DNA of 64,000 nucleotides, from positions 23,262,476-23,326,475 of the forward strand of contig CM022672.1 of the NCBI GenBank assembly GCA_012295275.1, in the 5' to 3' direction. Origin of the DNA: Chrysomallon squamiferum. Lineage: Eukaryota; Mollusca; Gastropoda; Neomphalida; Peltospiridae. Of the stretch, positions 1 to 12,763 are shown one piece after another (within the stretch, counting starts at the first letter, position 1; every line of letters starts with the position of its first letter). The position numbers were made by a program, and so were the translations under genes. The notes under the pieces are model-generated. The model searched no databases and was not told the origin of the DNA. It saw only the letters and a program-made list of their open reading frames with translations.

Positions 1-56
1 TTTTCTGACATATTAAATGATGATAAGGAGGAGCCAATTGTTTTGACAGTTAATAG
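1..56 (+). CDS. Possible 3' end of an internal exon of a gene entering from the left
   Basis: One frame stays open from the window edge and reads FSDILNDDKEEPIVLTVN before an AG|GTAAAT splice-donor-like site at 57. The acidic, non-repetitive peptide looks more like coding DNA than the AT-rich sequence that follows. The piece is too short to identify and its upstream part lies outside the window. It could equally be a chance open stretch. Confidence 0.25.
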
Positions 57-453
57 GTAAATAGTTTTTTATTTTATTGTTTTCATTCATTAAGATAACA
101 TTTAATTGCTTCGATGGGTGGTAAGGAAACTTGTGATTGGACTGTTCCTTTTAAGTTTATGCAGTTTGAAAAAGAAAACAACTGAAGTCAGCCTAGTGGT
201 ATGAAATATTTACTCTTTTCTGCACAACTATATGCTATTGCAATGGTATCACTAATTAAATAATCGGTATGGTACCAAGAAGAGCTTACTTCTATTCGGT
301 CGAATTTTCTTGAACCGCTAAAATAACAACTGACACAATTTAATAGTCTTACTGATATGCATGTTTTCTTGAACTGACCCAGATTAGTTTGAAACGGATT
401 ACTACTGTCTTTAAACTCTTAAATAACAAGATCTCCATTTAAAAATTCTTATT

Positions 454-540
454 ACAAGATAAGATAAGATAATGCTTTATTGTCATAGTTGTCACCCAAA
501 AACAACATTTGACAAAATGAAGCTCTAATATTGAATGAAG
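454..540 (-). repeat. LINE-like 3' tail
   Basis: On the minus strand this reads ...ATGACAATAAAGCATTATC followed by short TTATC repeats. A very similar tail (GGGCAATAAAGCATTATATT plus TATTA/ACATT repeats) occurs at 45.71 kb. Both are also preceded by ATTTTGTCAA. An AATAAAGCATTAT end followed by a short tandem tail is typical of non-LTR retrotransposon 3' ends. No coding part remains. Confidence 0.4.
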
Positions 541-1546
541 CAGATAATAATAAGAACATATTATAAAAAGAAGGTATTGTGCACTAAAATTTATGAATAA
601 TTTGAAAAGGAAACGCTAATTGGGATAAAAGAGGGTAATGACTGATAAAATGTGGTCTGAGTTTTCTAAAAATACAAACAATACCAAAAAAAAAAAAAAG
701 AAAAAAAAAAAAAAAAAAAAACCCATTTTTCACCATTTTAAAAGATTCTTTAATTCAAATCAATGCAGATTCGAAACATGACCAATGGCGTCAAGTTCAT
801 TAACCACACAACATTGAAAATTACTGAAAATTCGACAAAATGGGACGACATCCTATAAACTGATGTTTAAGACACAAACATTGTGTCGTTCACAACGTCA
901 TTCCACTCTTCGAAGCAAAGATAAGAAACGTGATTAAACATTACCACTAGTTTATGTTGTCTATTAGTATTATTGTTTTGCTTGATATATGTCTGTATTT
1001 GATAGTATGATAAAAAGAATATAATTATTTAAAATTTTCTTTTGTTTTTCTATTTTTTTAAATAATTTTTCTCACATCATCTTGATAGATGAAGTCAATA
1101 AATGTTATTTAAATTCTGATCATATGCTTGAATTATACTTACCTAAACAGTTTTTTCTTGTCTTTCTATTATAGCTTGATATATAATAATAGCAGAAACA
1201 AATAAATATTCTTCTATTTTTTACCTTTCTCTATTCCTTACTTAAACACTATCACTTCAAAGAAAACCTTAATTATATTATTTCCTCTTAAGAAAACGGG
1301 ATGATTTAATTATAATAATGCATTAATAAGTTAAACTGAAATGTTTAGGAATTATATTTAATTTTAAACTGAATTATACATTACACATACTACCTGAAGA
1401 GTTCAAGGGTAAATTATGAATAACACCTCAGTCATACATATATTATATATGGATATCTGTTTGTGTGACTGGTGTGTGTTTTTTGTAGATTATGCTTTAT
1501 ACAATCAGCAATGGAATTAATGATTTCGAATACGAGCACCCTTCGT

Positions 1547-1551
<5 letters not shown>

Positions 1552-1586
<35 letters not shown>
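1552..1586. repeat. (TG)n microsatellite
   Basis: Pure TG array, followed to 1673 by interrupted TG/CG repeats. Confidence 0.95.
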
Positions 1587-1589
<3 letters not shown>

Positions 1590-2904
1590 TAAGTATGGCG
1601 TGTTTGTGTGTGCGCGCGCCTATGTATATTTATTTGTGTTTGTGTGTGTGTTTTGCGTGCGTGTGTGCGTGTTGTGCTAATTAGCAAAATAAACTATAAA
1701 CAACTGCGGTAACGTTGAAAAATCATTGAACGTTGCCAGCTATAGTGAAATTCAGTTCAATAGACAAACAATAACTATAGATTTAATCCGATATGTTTTA
1801 CTGTTTATAAAATTACATTCTTAATTAACATTCACCAGTTCAAACCATGCATATTTACGGTTCTGTTATTGCATTGCATCATTTTTCGAAATAGTTCAAA
1901 ATATGAATTGCAGTGCTGTATTACAAAAAACAAAATATAAATTGTATCCAAGCATTTCACAATGAAAGATAACTAGAACATTGTTTTTGTTTTAATTTAG
2001 TAGATGGAGATTTAAAAAAAAAAAAAAAGACAGGTTCAGAATATTGTGAAATTCCATTGCTCCAATGTTAGTGTAATAAATAAATAAATAAATTTACAAA
2101 ATGGCCTGTGGGAAGCAGTTATTAGGCAAAGTCAAATGTAAATGTTAGGCCACATTTCAAACTGCACATTAAGTATTTTTGCAATCATTTTCATATAAAT
2201 ATGATTAAAGTATGGTTATAGATAACGAGTAGTGCGCCTTGTATACTTATCTGTAACAGAACATAATAAAACAACTAAACGATTTATTAAAAAAAGAAAT
2301 AGTATGCAATTTTATTCAAGAATGTATATAAAAGAGTATAAAATTGTATATTTTGAATTCTGAATTTCAGATCTTTACAGTATCAGTAATGTTTTCCAAA
2401 ATGTCTCCTTTGCCACTGACAGACAATCCGGCCTGTTTTCAACAGACTGATGTTTGAAGTTATCCACTGCCTCGAAAGAGTCTTACCTGTTCAACAGAAC
2501 TCACCACGAATATTTGAAATAGGTTTCTAGTCTGATCATATTAACTCGCCGGGTTTTCAGTACAGCTGAAGATGGTATAATGTGCTTCAAAAGTCAAATC
2601 AGAGTATCTTATTTGCTCTTTTATTTGCATCGCCCGATAAAGCTTCTGATCGTCACGAATAAGTCAAATTAATACACGCACAAAATTAACAAATAAAACA
2701 ATAATGAAAACTAAATAACAGCAATAAATAATTAATAAAAAAGATGAACGATTTACTAAATATTTCATTATTAAATGCATACTTATATTAAATATATAAT
2801 TATAATATACGTGTACAATGAATTAAATTCTTATACGATAAATTCTGCACCAAATAAGTTGACCTTTTTTATATTTGATTTTTTAATTTTCTTTCAGTAC
2901 TATA

Positions 2905-2908
<4 letters not shown>

Positions 2909-2954
<46 letters not shown>
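2909..2954. repeat. (AT)n microsatellite
   Basis: Pure AT array; a second one lies at 3105-3132, with ACAT repeats at 3174-3192. Confidence 0.95.
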
Positions 2955-2955
<1 letters not shown>

Positions 2956-3104
2956 TCTACAGTCAAATGAATAAAATTTCAGGTATTTTACACGAAGAGA
3001 TTCTCTGTCAGTTTCTGTCTAAATATATATACCAACCAACAAACAAATATTTATACGTATTGTTTTCATACTTATATATATATGAATATATGTAAGTATG
3101 AAAG

Positions 3105-3137
<33 letters not shown>

Positions 3138-3570
3138 GCATACGTATATACTACATACTTACATTAACATGTACATACATACATACATACATAAATACAT
3201 AGACACAAATTAATATCCATATTTACAGTCTGACCGACAAAGAGCCAGACAAACAAAAAGAGGATTATAAAGTATGAAGTTGATTAATTTGAATATTTAT
3301 ATACTAGGGTAGAGTCAGACGATCTAGTTAATTACGAGGTGTGACTTTTGTAAATAGCCTAGAGATAGGAACTAAATAATTAATTAAACAACAACTATGT
3401 AACTGAAGCAGGTCGTGACGCAGTTGTCTTCCAATTCAGTGAAACACAAGAAAAATGATTGATTGGTCAAGAGCCTTAGGATTGGAAATAATCACGAAAA
3501 CATAAAATTTAAAAAATTACGCATGTTTTAAGATAATGTTGATCAACATTTTTTTTTTTTTTTCAATTAG

Positions 3571-3686
3571 GAAGCGGAAAAGGTATCGATCAAATTTTTC
3601 AAAATTTGGTTATAAAAGTGTCGTGAATGGGCAGTTCGATAACCAGATCCGTCTTGTTTTCCATAGCGACATTTACCAAGACTCAG
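3571..3686 (+). promoter_or_regulatory. Promoter and non-coding exon 1 of GRP gene G1
   Basis: A GCGGAA element and ATCAAAT (3589-3595) stand 15 nt before TATAAAAG (3611-3618). Transcription should start near 3640. Exon 1 ends at 3686 with CTCAG|GTAAGC. The element order and spacing match the promoters of the other GRP genes. The 0.76-kb intron runs to the acceptor at 4445. Confidence 0.7.
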
Positions 3687-4153
3687 GTAAGCTTTTTCAT
3701 TTTATTTTATTTTATTTTATTTTATTTTCAAATACGATTATTTGGTAAAGCGTATGGAAAATGTAGCTTAATTCGAATTAATTCTTATTTGTTATAATGT
3801 TCAATATAAACGCGTTCGATTCAAGACTGTTTGATAATTTAAGCCTATTTAACTGTTAGTATTGTTAGTAGTACTGATAGTGGCAGTAATGGTGGTAGAG
3901 GCTGTACTAGTAGTCTCCCTTTTTATTTAAATTTTGTTAAGTAGTAAGCATAAACAACTGTTTTTAATATATTGGTTGCTATTATTACTTGTTTAACTAT
4001 TCAAAGTCTGTTTTTGTGATGCTCTGCTAATTAATTAGTTAATAAGTTTATTTTAATATGAACTAATTAATAACAAAAAAATGATCTGGAGAGGATAGTT
4101 AAAGATGTTATTACTTTTGAAAATCGGAATCATGCTAATGCTCATGCTTGTCG

Positions 4154-4154
<1 letters not shown>

Positions 4155-4208
<54 letters not shown>
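4155..4208. repeat. (AAT)n microsatellite in intron 1 of G1
   Basis: Pure trinucleotide array within the first intron. Confidence 0.95.
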
Positions 4209-4211
<3 letters not shown>

Positions 4212-4454
4212 CACGAAAAAACAACAATAAAAACGAAAAACAACAAAACGAAAGAAACAACAAGAAACTGTATAAGCTTTGTACTAACTAACTAACCCAG
4301 GAAAAAAACTGTTCAGATAATTTAATCAAACGTTATATGTTTCTATTTCTAACAGTTCTCCATTACACGATTAATTAATTCATTCATTCATTACTTACGC
4401 ATTGAGCATGCTATTTTTTATTATTATTATTATTTTTTTTTTTAGCCTTCAAAA

Positions 4455-4814
4455 ATGATGAAACTTCTAATCCTCGCTGTGGCTTGTCTTTCAATGACAT
4501 ACGCCTACTCGCGATACGGCTACAGAAATTGTGGTTTTGCTGGATGCGGCACCGGTTATGCTATGCGATACAATAGCGGAGGATACGGCCTAGGTTACGG
4601 CCTAGGATCAGGCTACGGATCTGGCATTGGTTACGGCCTGGGATACGGCATGGGAATGGGCTTAGGAGGAGGATTGGGCTTGGGAATGGGTTACGGAAGT
4701 GGATATGGTATGGGATACGGACTGGGTCTTGGCAGTGGATATGGTTCGGGTTACGGACTGGGTCTTGGCAGTGGCTATGGTTACGGGATGAAAAGCTACC
4801 GTTACGGAAAATAG
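4455..4814 (+). CDS. G1: secreted Gly/Tyr-rich protein, 119 aa
   Basis: A predicted extracellular structural protein; its exact function is unknown. Residues 1-17 (MMKLLILAVACLSMTYA) form a signal peptide. The mature part opens with YSRYGYRNCGFAGCGTGY, whose two cysteines (about 26 and 31) are unique among the cluster's mature N-termini and could form a disulfide. The rest is GYG, GLG and GSG repeats ending in KSYRYGK. The reading frame lies wholly in exon 2 (4446-4824), which starts at the acceptor TTTTAG|CCTTCAAAA just before ATGATG. The stop is 10 nt from the donor GTAAGT. Composition resembles molluscan shematrins, but glycine-rich repeats evolve easily, so homology to them is unproven. 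Confidence 0.85.
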   Translation: MMKLLILAVACLSMTYAYSRYGYRNCGFAGCGTGYAMRYNSGGYGLGYGLGSGYGSGIGYGLGYGMGMGLGGGLGLGMGYGSGYGMGYGLGLGSGYGSGYGLGLGSGYGYGMKSYRYGK

Positions 4815-5282
4815 ATATATAATAGTAAGTAAATAACGTCAAATTTTAGATTTTATCTTTCTTTTTATTTATTTTTTTTTTTCTAGCTGTGTTTATCTGT
4901 CTTCTCTCCTGTCTTGATTTCTGCGTGTGTCTGTCTACGTTTATGTTTTAGATCAGATATTATTCTTGAAAATTATGAATTCATTGGATTATAATGTTTA
5001 CCAGCTTATTACACTTTAGTCTTTGTAATGTTAACAGTAAAAATTAATAGTAATACTATTATTAGTATTAGTAGAAAAATAATAGGTTAATAGTAGTGTA
5101 CTAGCAGTATTAGTATTAGTATTATTATTAGTATTAGTGGTATTAGTAGTATTAGTAATTATAATAAATTTAAATGAAAATATGGCAGAAATTGTATTTT
5201 CGCATTCTTAATCGTTATTTTGTCAAAACGACACAAAATAAAATTTTGTTAAATTATATGTATTCTGTATATATCTTCGCAG

Positions 5283-5415
5283 ATGGTGCCGATAACAGAA
5301 TGGACGTAAAGAACTGTCCCAAAAGAAATATGAAGATTACTACTACAAGTACTTGTGAAAAGAACCACGCTCAAACTATGTAAACTTTTGCACAAATAAA
5401 TTTAGCTTTTTGTAT
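5283..5415 (+). terminator. 3'UTR exon and poly(A) signal of G1
   Basis: An acceptor TTCGCAG at 5276-5282 opens a short exon with AATAAA at 5395-5400. Downstream TATTTGTCAGTTATTGT matches the sequence after the poly(A) sites of genes A-D (TATTTGTCAGTTACTAT), supporting a homologous 3' end. Confidence 0.6.
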
Positions 5416-6393
5416 ATATTTGTCAGTTATTGTATATGTAATCATAATAGTGGAATAATATGTTTTGTATAATGGGCAACACATATAAAAGAAAACTAAA
5501 GATTACTACATGGATGGATACACCTGATGAAATGAATAATGACACTTAACATATTTGTAATGCTAATCGTTATATTAGTATGATATGGTTTCTTTTTACG
5601 GATGATAAATGAGTGGAAATCAGCTGCTAATAGTCTTTTGACTAATTGCCAGCAGTGATTTCTTAAATACAAGAAATAGATCTTTCATAAGCACCATCTC
5701 ACAGACAAGAAAACCAAATTTTCATTGAACTTTGGCAAAACGCGGCATGGGTTATTGAACTGAATGAGCAACAGTTCAGTAGGTTTTTAGAGAAAGACTG
5801 ATCACTTATTTGCAAACATCATGTTCACACACACACACACACTCACACACACATACACACAGACATACATCAAAAGAAATATAAAACAAAATTTAACTGG
5901 GAATATGTTTCATAGAAAACAATACAGTAATAAAAATAACAACAACAACACCACCACACAACCACCACCACCAGTAATAATAATAAAATTAATAAATATT
6001 TTGATGACAATAATAAGATTACGACTACGGTGATAGTGATGATGATGATGATGATGATGATTATGATGATAAATAAATTAAGAATTAACATTAGAAAAGA
6101 TAACATATATATATAAGGAAAACTGAGAAGGTTATAGAGTTAAAGAAAAACCTTTAAATAAAATCTTTAAAACATAAGTACAGTTCCAAAGTGAATCCCA
6201 AAGAACAAACAATGAAACAAAAGCCGTAATATTAACCAAATGCAAAGAGTTAAAAAGTACCAGTAAATTACAAAATTATGAAAATAATGAAAATTAATGA
6301 ATAAGTGATGTTAATTTGTTGTATTTTATTAAATTACTGTCATTAATAGATAATATTAGCATAGACGTAATCCGATCACATATTTGATTATTT

Positions 6394-6542
6394 TAGCTTC
6401 CATGTAAAGCACAAAGCTTGTATCGAAATAGGTCAAGGAAGGGAAGTAACTCATAAAAAAATGTATGTACGGAACTCGGTTTTAGTTTAGCTTCCACATA
6501 AAACACAAAGCTCGTATCGAAATAGGTCAAGGAAGGGAAGTA
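6394..6542. repeat. Direct repeat, about 55 bp with a 94-bp period
   Basis: Two near-identical copies begin AGCTTCCA and end GGTCAAGGAAGGGAAGTA. The first is at 6395-6449 and the second at 6489-6543, differing at a few bases. Confidence 0.75.
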
Positions 6543-8237
6543 TCTATAGCTATTGAATTCATTAAAAACTTTACTTGGATATATAATATATGTATACTAG
6601 TATTTGGTTTGAACATATGTAAGATATTCAGTGTTTATGTTGCCAAATGACCTAAATCAATTACTGATTCTCCACAGATTTTGAAAGAAAAATGAAGGCA
6701 AATTTTATTCAGATAAAAATTCGTAATTTTTTTTTATATCAAAGACATCTTGAAGTCATTTTAATATGTGTTTCTGATGATATATAATTTTATAGGAAAA
6801 TTACGTTTTTGAAAAATTTGTCACATCCCAATTATTCGTTTGCGAAAAAATAAATGTTGTTTTCTATTTCTCATCATGAAGCAAAACAACATCTTAAGAA
6901 AACAAAAGGGTCAACAAGGTTAATTTACCACTTTTCAAGCATATGTTAGTTTGAATTTAGAACCCGAATCTGATCTTGTTCAGCCAAGCGGTACAACGGT
7001 ACATAAGTCCAATCACGACTTTCTGGGAGAGAAGGGGGTCTGTTCTTGGCGATCATTTATGTGAAAACCATGAAATATTTAAAAAAGACAATTTTGTAAA
7101 TTCCTAAATAATTGCATGTTTGGGATTTATATGATATGTAATTTGTTTAATTTATCATATTCGTGTTAAAGCTATGTCACAAATTGTGATATTTACCTAT
7201 TAATATACTTACTGTGTAATGAATGCAATACTGAATAAGGTTATACTATATGTTATGGCTATAAGGGTAGACTATTGTTTATGGCTATAAGTATAGATAT
7301 TTTATGTTTCATTCAGAAATTATGAATGAATTTATTTGCTACAACGTATATTAATATAAAGTAGAAATTGTTAGTTCATATATTTAGTAACGCTTGTATA
7401 ATATAATCAATCAATCAGTCAAATAATCTCTTGGCTTACTTGAAAAGATAAATGTAGTTGTCTATGCTGTCTCTCAGTGTGTGTATTTATGTGTGTATCT
7501 GTGTGTGTGTTTTGTGTGTGTATATATATATACGTACAGACACATATATATACACATACATATACTAATCTGACACATATGCATGCATACACGAATTAAA
7601 TCAGTTTAAATATGCACCTTTACGCAGTTTTCTGATGCACCGCTAACATTAATAATAATGATAATTAAAAATACTTATGAGGTGAAAAGTAAGGACACTT
7701 TATTCAAAACACATAAAACTCTGAATGTCCGATGAGGCTGAGCTAATGGAATTAAGGGTCATCGTTTAAAATGGCGCTATATTAAATAATTTTAATGAGG
7801 CGTCCACCTTAATTTTACTTATATACTGATTATGTATTATTATCACTTTATTACATATCTCTTAACAAAATGTTGTCTGAAACATGACACTTGGTGTGTG
7901 ATGCATCCTTTATTATAGCGACATTCCTTGTCTGAATATATATTAATAAAAACTGATAATAAAAAAGGTAAAGGAACAAGCAAACAAACACAGACAGACA
8001 GATAAATAGATAGGTAGTTAGGTAGAGATATATGTGTATACTATACTACTACTACTAATAATTATAATAATAATAACAGCTACATGAACTAATCTTTTTT
8101 GTTAAGATGTACATCATCAGTTATATATTTCTATATCTATCTATATCTATATCTATAAAATATCGAAATAGAAAAAATAATTAAATAAACAAATTATGTA
8201 ATACTAAATAATATTTAAAAACTTACAGAAATATAAG

Positions 8238-8289
8238 TAAATAAAAATAAAATGAAAAATAAACAAATAATAAATAAATAAATAAATAA

Positions 8290-8320
<31 letters not shown>

Positions 8321-8355
8321 AAAAATAAAAATGAAAGAATGAATAAATGAATGAA

Positions 8356-8390
<35 letters not shown>

Positions 8391-8391
8391 A
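8238..8391. repeat. (AAAT)n microsatellite, interrupted
   Basis: Long AAAT array with AATG-like interruptions near 8330-8355. It accounts for the minus-strand Leu/Ile/Phe/Tyr open frames here. Confidence 0.95.
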
Positions 8392-8957
8392 TGCCCCTGA
8401 TACAATCTGCAAAATTTTCTCCAGTTAAAAAGAACATGAAGAAAACTCCAGCTAGACAGAGTAATGTTACGCTTTCTCAAATGATGTTTAACTTCCTTAG
8501 TTTCAAATACGCAAGCTAATCCAGTCAGAACTGCTCACATATCCAGGTTTGATAATGAACACTAGAGATACAATTTAAAAGGTTCAGTGAATACACATTT
8601 TTTTGGCAATAACATCGTAATCTAAAGCAGACACGTGAAGGAAAAACAGTGTCATGGAGAACAAACTATAAATATGTATATCTCTAAAAAATATTTTGTG
8701 TGCGTATGTCGAGGTCTGTATTGATGGTTATATAGCGTTAAAATGATCACGTGAGATCCTAAGTTTAAGAACGCACCCAATAACTCTACACAGACTGCTG
8801 TTTTACAAAATTTACGCTAATTTTTTTTTTTTACATCAAACTTCAGAACATCACGTTCGTATCTCGAGTTAAGCAGTACTACTACGCTTGTATAAACATT
8901 AGTAATAAAAAGAAATGCTTGGAATCTAAGGGAGCCGATTTTGCAATAATACTTGTC

Positions 8958-9005
<48 letters not shown>
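8958..9005. repeat. (AAT)n microsatellite
   Basis: Pure trinucleotide array. Confidence 0.95.
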
Positions 9006-9008
<3 letters not shown>

Positions 9009-9649
9009 CCCGATTTAATTACATTTATCATAAAAACACATTATGTAATTAAAGTGGTGACATTAAATATTAAATAAATATATTTAATGAAATCACAAAT
9101 TTATTTTATGTACATGTTTTATAAATAATTATTAAATGATAATAATAACAAAATAACAATGCACAAATATGCTAAACTGTGTAATAAACCATGTGTTTAC
9201 TTCCGACTGACAAAATCTGACATATACCTTTCATTTATTAGGATTATAAACGTACAAAAATTATTAAAAACTACATACTCTGAAAAAATGTATTTATTTC
9301 TTAAATATTTATTACTTGAAATATAAGTATTCATACTAATTTCGATTAACATATTTATGATTTAGTTTTGTGATTCATTAGATATAAAAGAACTAATAAC
9401 CCATAAATGTTTTATAGCTGAATGATATACCTCTAAACTAGATGAAATAGTACATCAGTCATTCAAATACTAAAACAGTTCCGCGTACGTTTGTCCAAAA
9501 ATAAAATAAAAGGATAAATGTTATTTATTGTAGTTTTGATGCTTAGAAGTCAAAAGCGGTATTAAAGTGTAACTACCAGAGCTCATAAAAATAAACGGTA
9601 TAACATTACGTTAATATTTTTTATTATTATTATTTTATTTTTTAAAGGT

Positions 9650-10455
9650 TTTATTTCCTTCTTTCTTTATTTATTTAATTATTTTGATGGAGGGGCAGCC
9701 TACCATCATTCATATCAACGTAAGACAATAAAACATTTTGCTTCTTTAAAACTGGAATAGTGACCTCATCGCGTACATGCCAGACTGATAGATGTATTTT
9801 TTTTTTGTCTGATAATAGATACAATCTTAGAGCGAATAGATATAGCTTTGTACGTAGTGACGTCACGACTATGGAAAAATGTGGATATTTTTCAGTTGTA
9901 CTTTTTAGCTATACACACATATTTTGTACGAAAGGAGAACATTTCTGACAGTTTCGTTGGCTGTCCACAGTATACTTTAATATTCATTCGAATAGAAAAG
10001 AAAAAATAATATATATATAGCGGGTATTGTCCTCACCAGAACTCGTGGCGTTCATTCACTCGCCGCATTGTTTACGTGTCGAGTCGCCACAGTTGTGTAT
10101 CGTCAATTTTCTTTATATTTTTAATTATACCTAATTATTCGTGTATTTAGACGCCTTGGTACCAGAAGACCTAAAAATCCAGAAATCCGGAATGCCGCAG
10201 GCCCTAAAGAGTCCGAATAATTATATATAACTTTAAATTGTACTCTTTGCTTGTTATATTTAGCTATACACATATATTTTGGACGAAAGGAGAACAATTT
10301 TGACAGTTTCTTTGGCTCTCCACAGTACACTTTAATATTCATTCGAACAGAAAAGAAAGAAGATAAAAAAATATAAAGAAACAAAAACAACAAAAACATT
10401 TCCCAAAACATTAAAACAAAATAAAACTGTTATTTACAAACGCTCCCTCATAAAT
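9650..10455 (+). mobile_element. Truncated copy of a long-TIR MITE-like element
   Basis: The sequence matches the reverse complement of the element at 14.24-14.94 kb: the GATGGAGGGGCAGCC terminal motif (9686-9700), the TGACGTCA site (9858-9865) and the AAAACTGTTATTTA...CTCCCTCA end. It lacks the right terminal inverted repeat. A roughly 110-bp internal piece is duplicated (9898-10008 and 10253-10360) around about 240 bp of unmatched, more GC-rich sequence, probably a later insertion. Confidence 0.6.
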
Positions 10456-12311
10456 AAATATTAATATACAACAAATACCGATATTACTACAAAACTGATT
10501 TCTGTAGATCATTTGTATGATGCATCGAAACGTTTAGCTAACGTTTCTAAATTCTGCTTTCCTGTTTTATAATGTTGTTAATAAATACTATGAAGAACTT
10601 GAGCAAGTTTTCTTGTGTTGTAAAAATATGTTATTGTTCTCACAGACGTCTTGTTGAATGCAGCATTATATGGACACATTTAAAGCGAAGCCAACGAATA
10701 GCATATCGACTTTTCTTGGTGCTAATCATTGTGAAATTTCCTAACAGTCTACATAAATAAAATAAATGTGTGTGTGTTTTGTGTGTGTGTGTGTGTGTGA
10801 GTGTCTGTACGTGTTTTAAACAGCGGTGTGGGGAACACTGGGTAGAGCTGTGATGACCACAATTTTGGCGACATCTACATCAGTAACTGTCTATCGTCTT
10901 TAGTTAATCAGCTTTGACGAGTTTGTATAATGTATGTTATTTTAATAATGTAACGTCATATGAAAAGAATGATGCTGCAACAGTTCGCGTCTTAGTCTAT
11001 TTTCGACATAAGATGTAAACATTTCATTGGCAGAAAAGTGTAATTAAAAACAGTAAGAAAATAAGTAGCCTATTTTATTTTTATCCTTTTGAGTAAAAAT
11101 TAGCTGGAAACAGGAAACAAATATTATATTCATGACTTTAAAAAATATTTTAAATCTGTATATATTTTTCTCTTATGATCATCCCTTCGTTGGATGTTCA
11201 AGACTTGGAAATGGGTATAATTTATTCATCCACACTCCCAAAGGAAAAACCAAGAATGATATATACCCCACAGCCTTACCCCAGAGATCTCCAAATGAGG
11301 GCTTTTATTATTTACTTAAGTAAATTGTTTGATCATTAAAGTTCGGTTTAATTATTCTAAACCTTTAATTATATGGCCCGAAGTCCGAAGTAATGAAGCG
11401 CAGCCATTAATTTGTAAAACAAATTAATTAAATGATCAAACTGAATAGTTTTAACCATACTGTCTATTATTCGCGTCAGTCATACGTTTTATAATAAATG
11501 CTAAGCGAAAAGAAACCTGTATCGGTCACTTCATGTTTTGTAAAATGTACTTATTAAAATATTTGTGAACAAAGATCAGTAAAACTTACCCATTTAATAA
11601 TATATTTCAAACATTAACACAAATGAAAATGTAATAATAAACACGCACACAGAGTGAAACATACAATAATTTCATAATCAAATATTAATAGATAAATATA
11701 TAGGTAATCTAATATTACATAAATCAAGAGATTATATAGTACCCTTACAATTTCAGGTAATAGACAAACTTAATAGAATTTCAGATACACATATAGTTGC
11801 ACAGAAACATATACGCATATACAGAATATTAATAATGAGTAAATATGCAATTACGTCTAAGAACCTTTATTGTCATTCAGTACAATAAAACTGTTTTTTT
11901 TGTATAAATATACTTATTACATGGGTTCATTGCTAGCACAATATTTTGTTTTAGATAAAAATATTAATAATGTCAAAGAAGACATTGTCAAGGAGAGTTG
12001 AAGGAGATTCACAGTCACGTATTACGGCATCATCGAAAATTTTGTGAATTGCGTCATTTAAAAATGTCAATTTTTAAAAAATAATCAAAACAGCCTAAAG
12101 ATAAATTTTCTTTTCATCCAGAATAGGCAATTAATCATTAAAAATGTAAAACAGCAGAATTCTGACATATTCAGCAAAAAAGTAATTAAATTTATCATCG
12201 TGGGAAACCCTCGGGAATTTTTAACGAAGGGAAAATCAAAGAATTTGGTGGAAATTATTCATTTTTCGAAATAAAAAATTGCAGTCACATGATTATTTTC
12301 AAAATTTAATG

Positions 12312-12422
12312 ACCGGAACAAATCCATCAAAGTTTTCAAAAGTCTGCTATAAAAGTGTTGAGAGTTGAGGTTCAGTCAGCAAGTTAACAAAGCCTACCAT
12401 AACTGCAAATAGCAGACCACAG
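12312..12422 (+). promoter_or_regulatory. Promoter and non-coding exon 1 of GRP gene A
   Basis: ACCGGAA (12312-12318) and ATCAAAG (12326-12332) lie 15 nt before TATAAAAG (12348-12355). A TCAGTC initiator-like site is at 12372-12377. Exon 1 ends CCACAG|GTATGT at 12422. Confidence 0.8.
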
Positions 12423-12505
12423 GTATGTATGTCTTTAATATTTTGTAGCCATTAATAAATAACTGATTTGGTAAAATATTTATTAAATATAATAGTTAAC
12501 AACAG

Positions 12506-12508
<3 letters not shown>

Positions 12509-12570
<62 letters not shown>
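12509..12570. repeat. (CT)n microsatellite in intron 1 of gene A
   Basis: Long CT array between exon 1 and exon 2. CT arrays also sit in intron 1 of B and C. Confidence 0.95.
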
Positions 12571-12576
<6 letters not shown>

Positions 12577-12763
12577 CAACTATATATATGTATGTATCTC
12601 TCTCTCTCCACTACTGATTTATCCAAGGTCATTGTGTAATGCTCTCTCTCTTCAAAACATTATACATGAAAGTATTATTTTATAAGGGTCGTGGCTCACA
12701 GATGAATACATGATTTCAAAATTCCCTATTTATATTTTAATTCCAGCCTTCAAAACCTTCAAA

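Larger units (their letters stand above)
57..3560. other. Gene-free left flank
   Basis: Apart from the LINE-like tail near 0.5 kb, this stretch holds poly(A) runs (about 688-720), a TG array with a degenerate TG extension (1552-1673) and two AT arrays. No coding frame with codon structure was recognised. A short open frame at 2391 (MFSKMSPLPLTDN...) has no supporting context. Confidence 0.5.
5420..9640. other. Gene-free stretch between G1 and unit A
   Basis: Contains AC, ATG, AAAT and AAT microsatellites and a 55-bp direct repeat, but no recognisable gene. The short open frames here are translations of simple repeats. Confidence 0.6.

Noticed and set aside
4455-4814. Calling the GRPs reflectin, suckerin or collagen
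   Set aside because: No reflectin motif, no suckerin Ala/His modules and no Gly-X-Y triplets with Pro; only general Gly/Tyr repeat composition is shared.
7720-7780. GC-balanced patch near 7.7 kb as a possible GRP exon relic
   Set aside because: No match to any GRP exon, promoter module or poly(A) block.
12710-12763. N-terminal extensions of A, B, X1 and Y2 (upstream in-frame ATGs)
   Set aside because: They run across the TTCCAG acceptor and would hide the signal peptide. The ATGATG just after the acceptor is shared by all genes.
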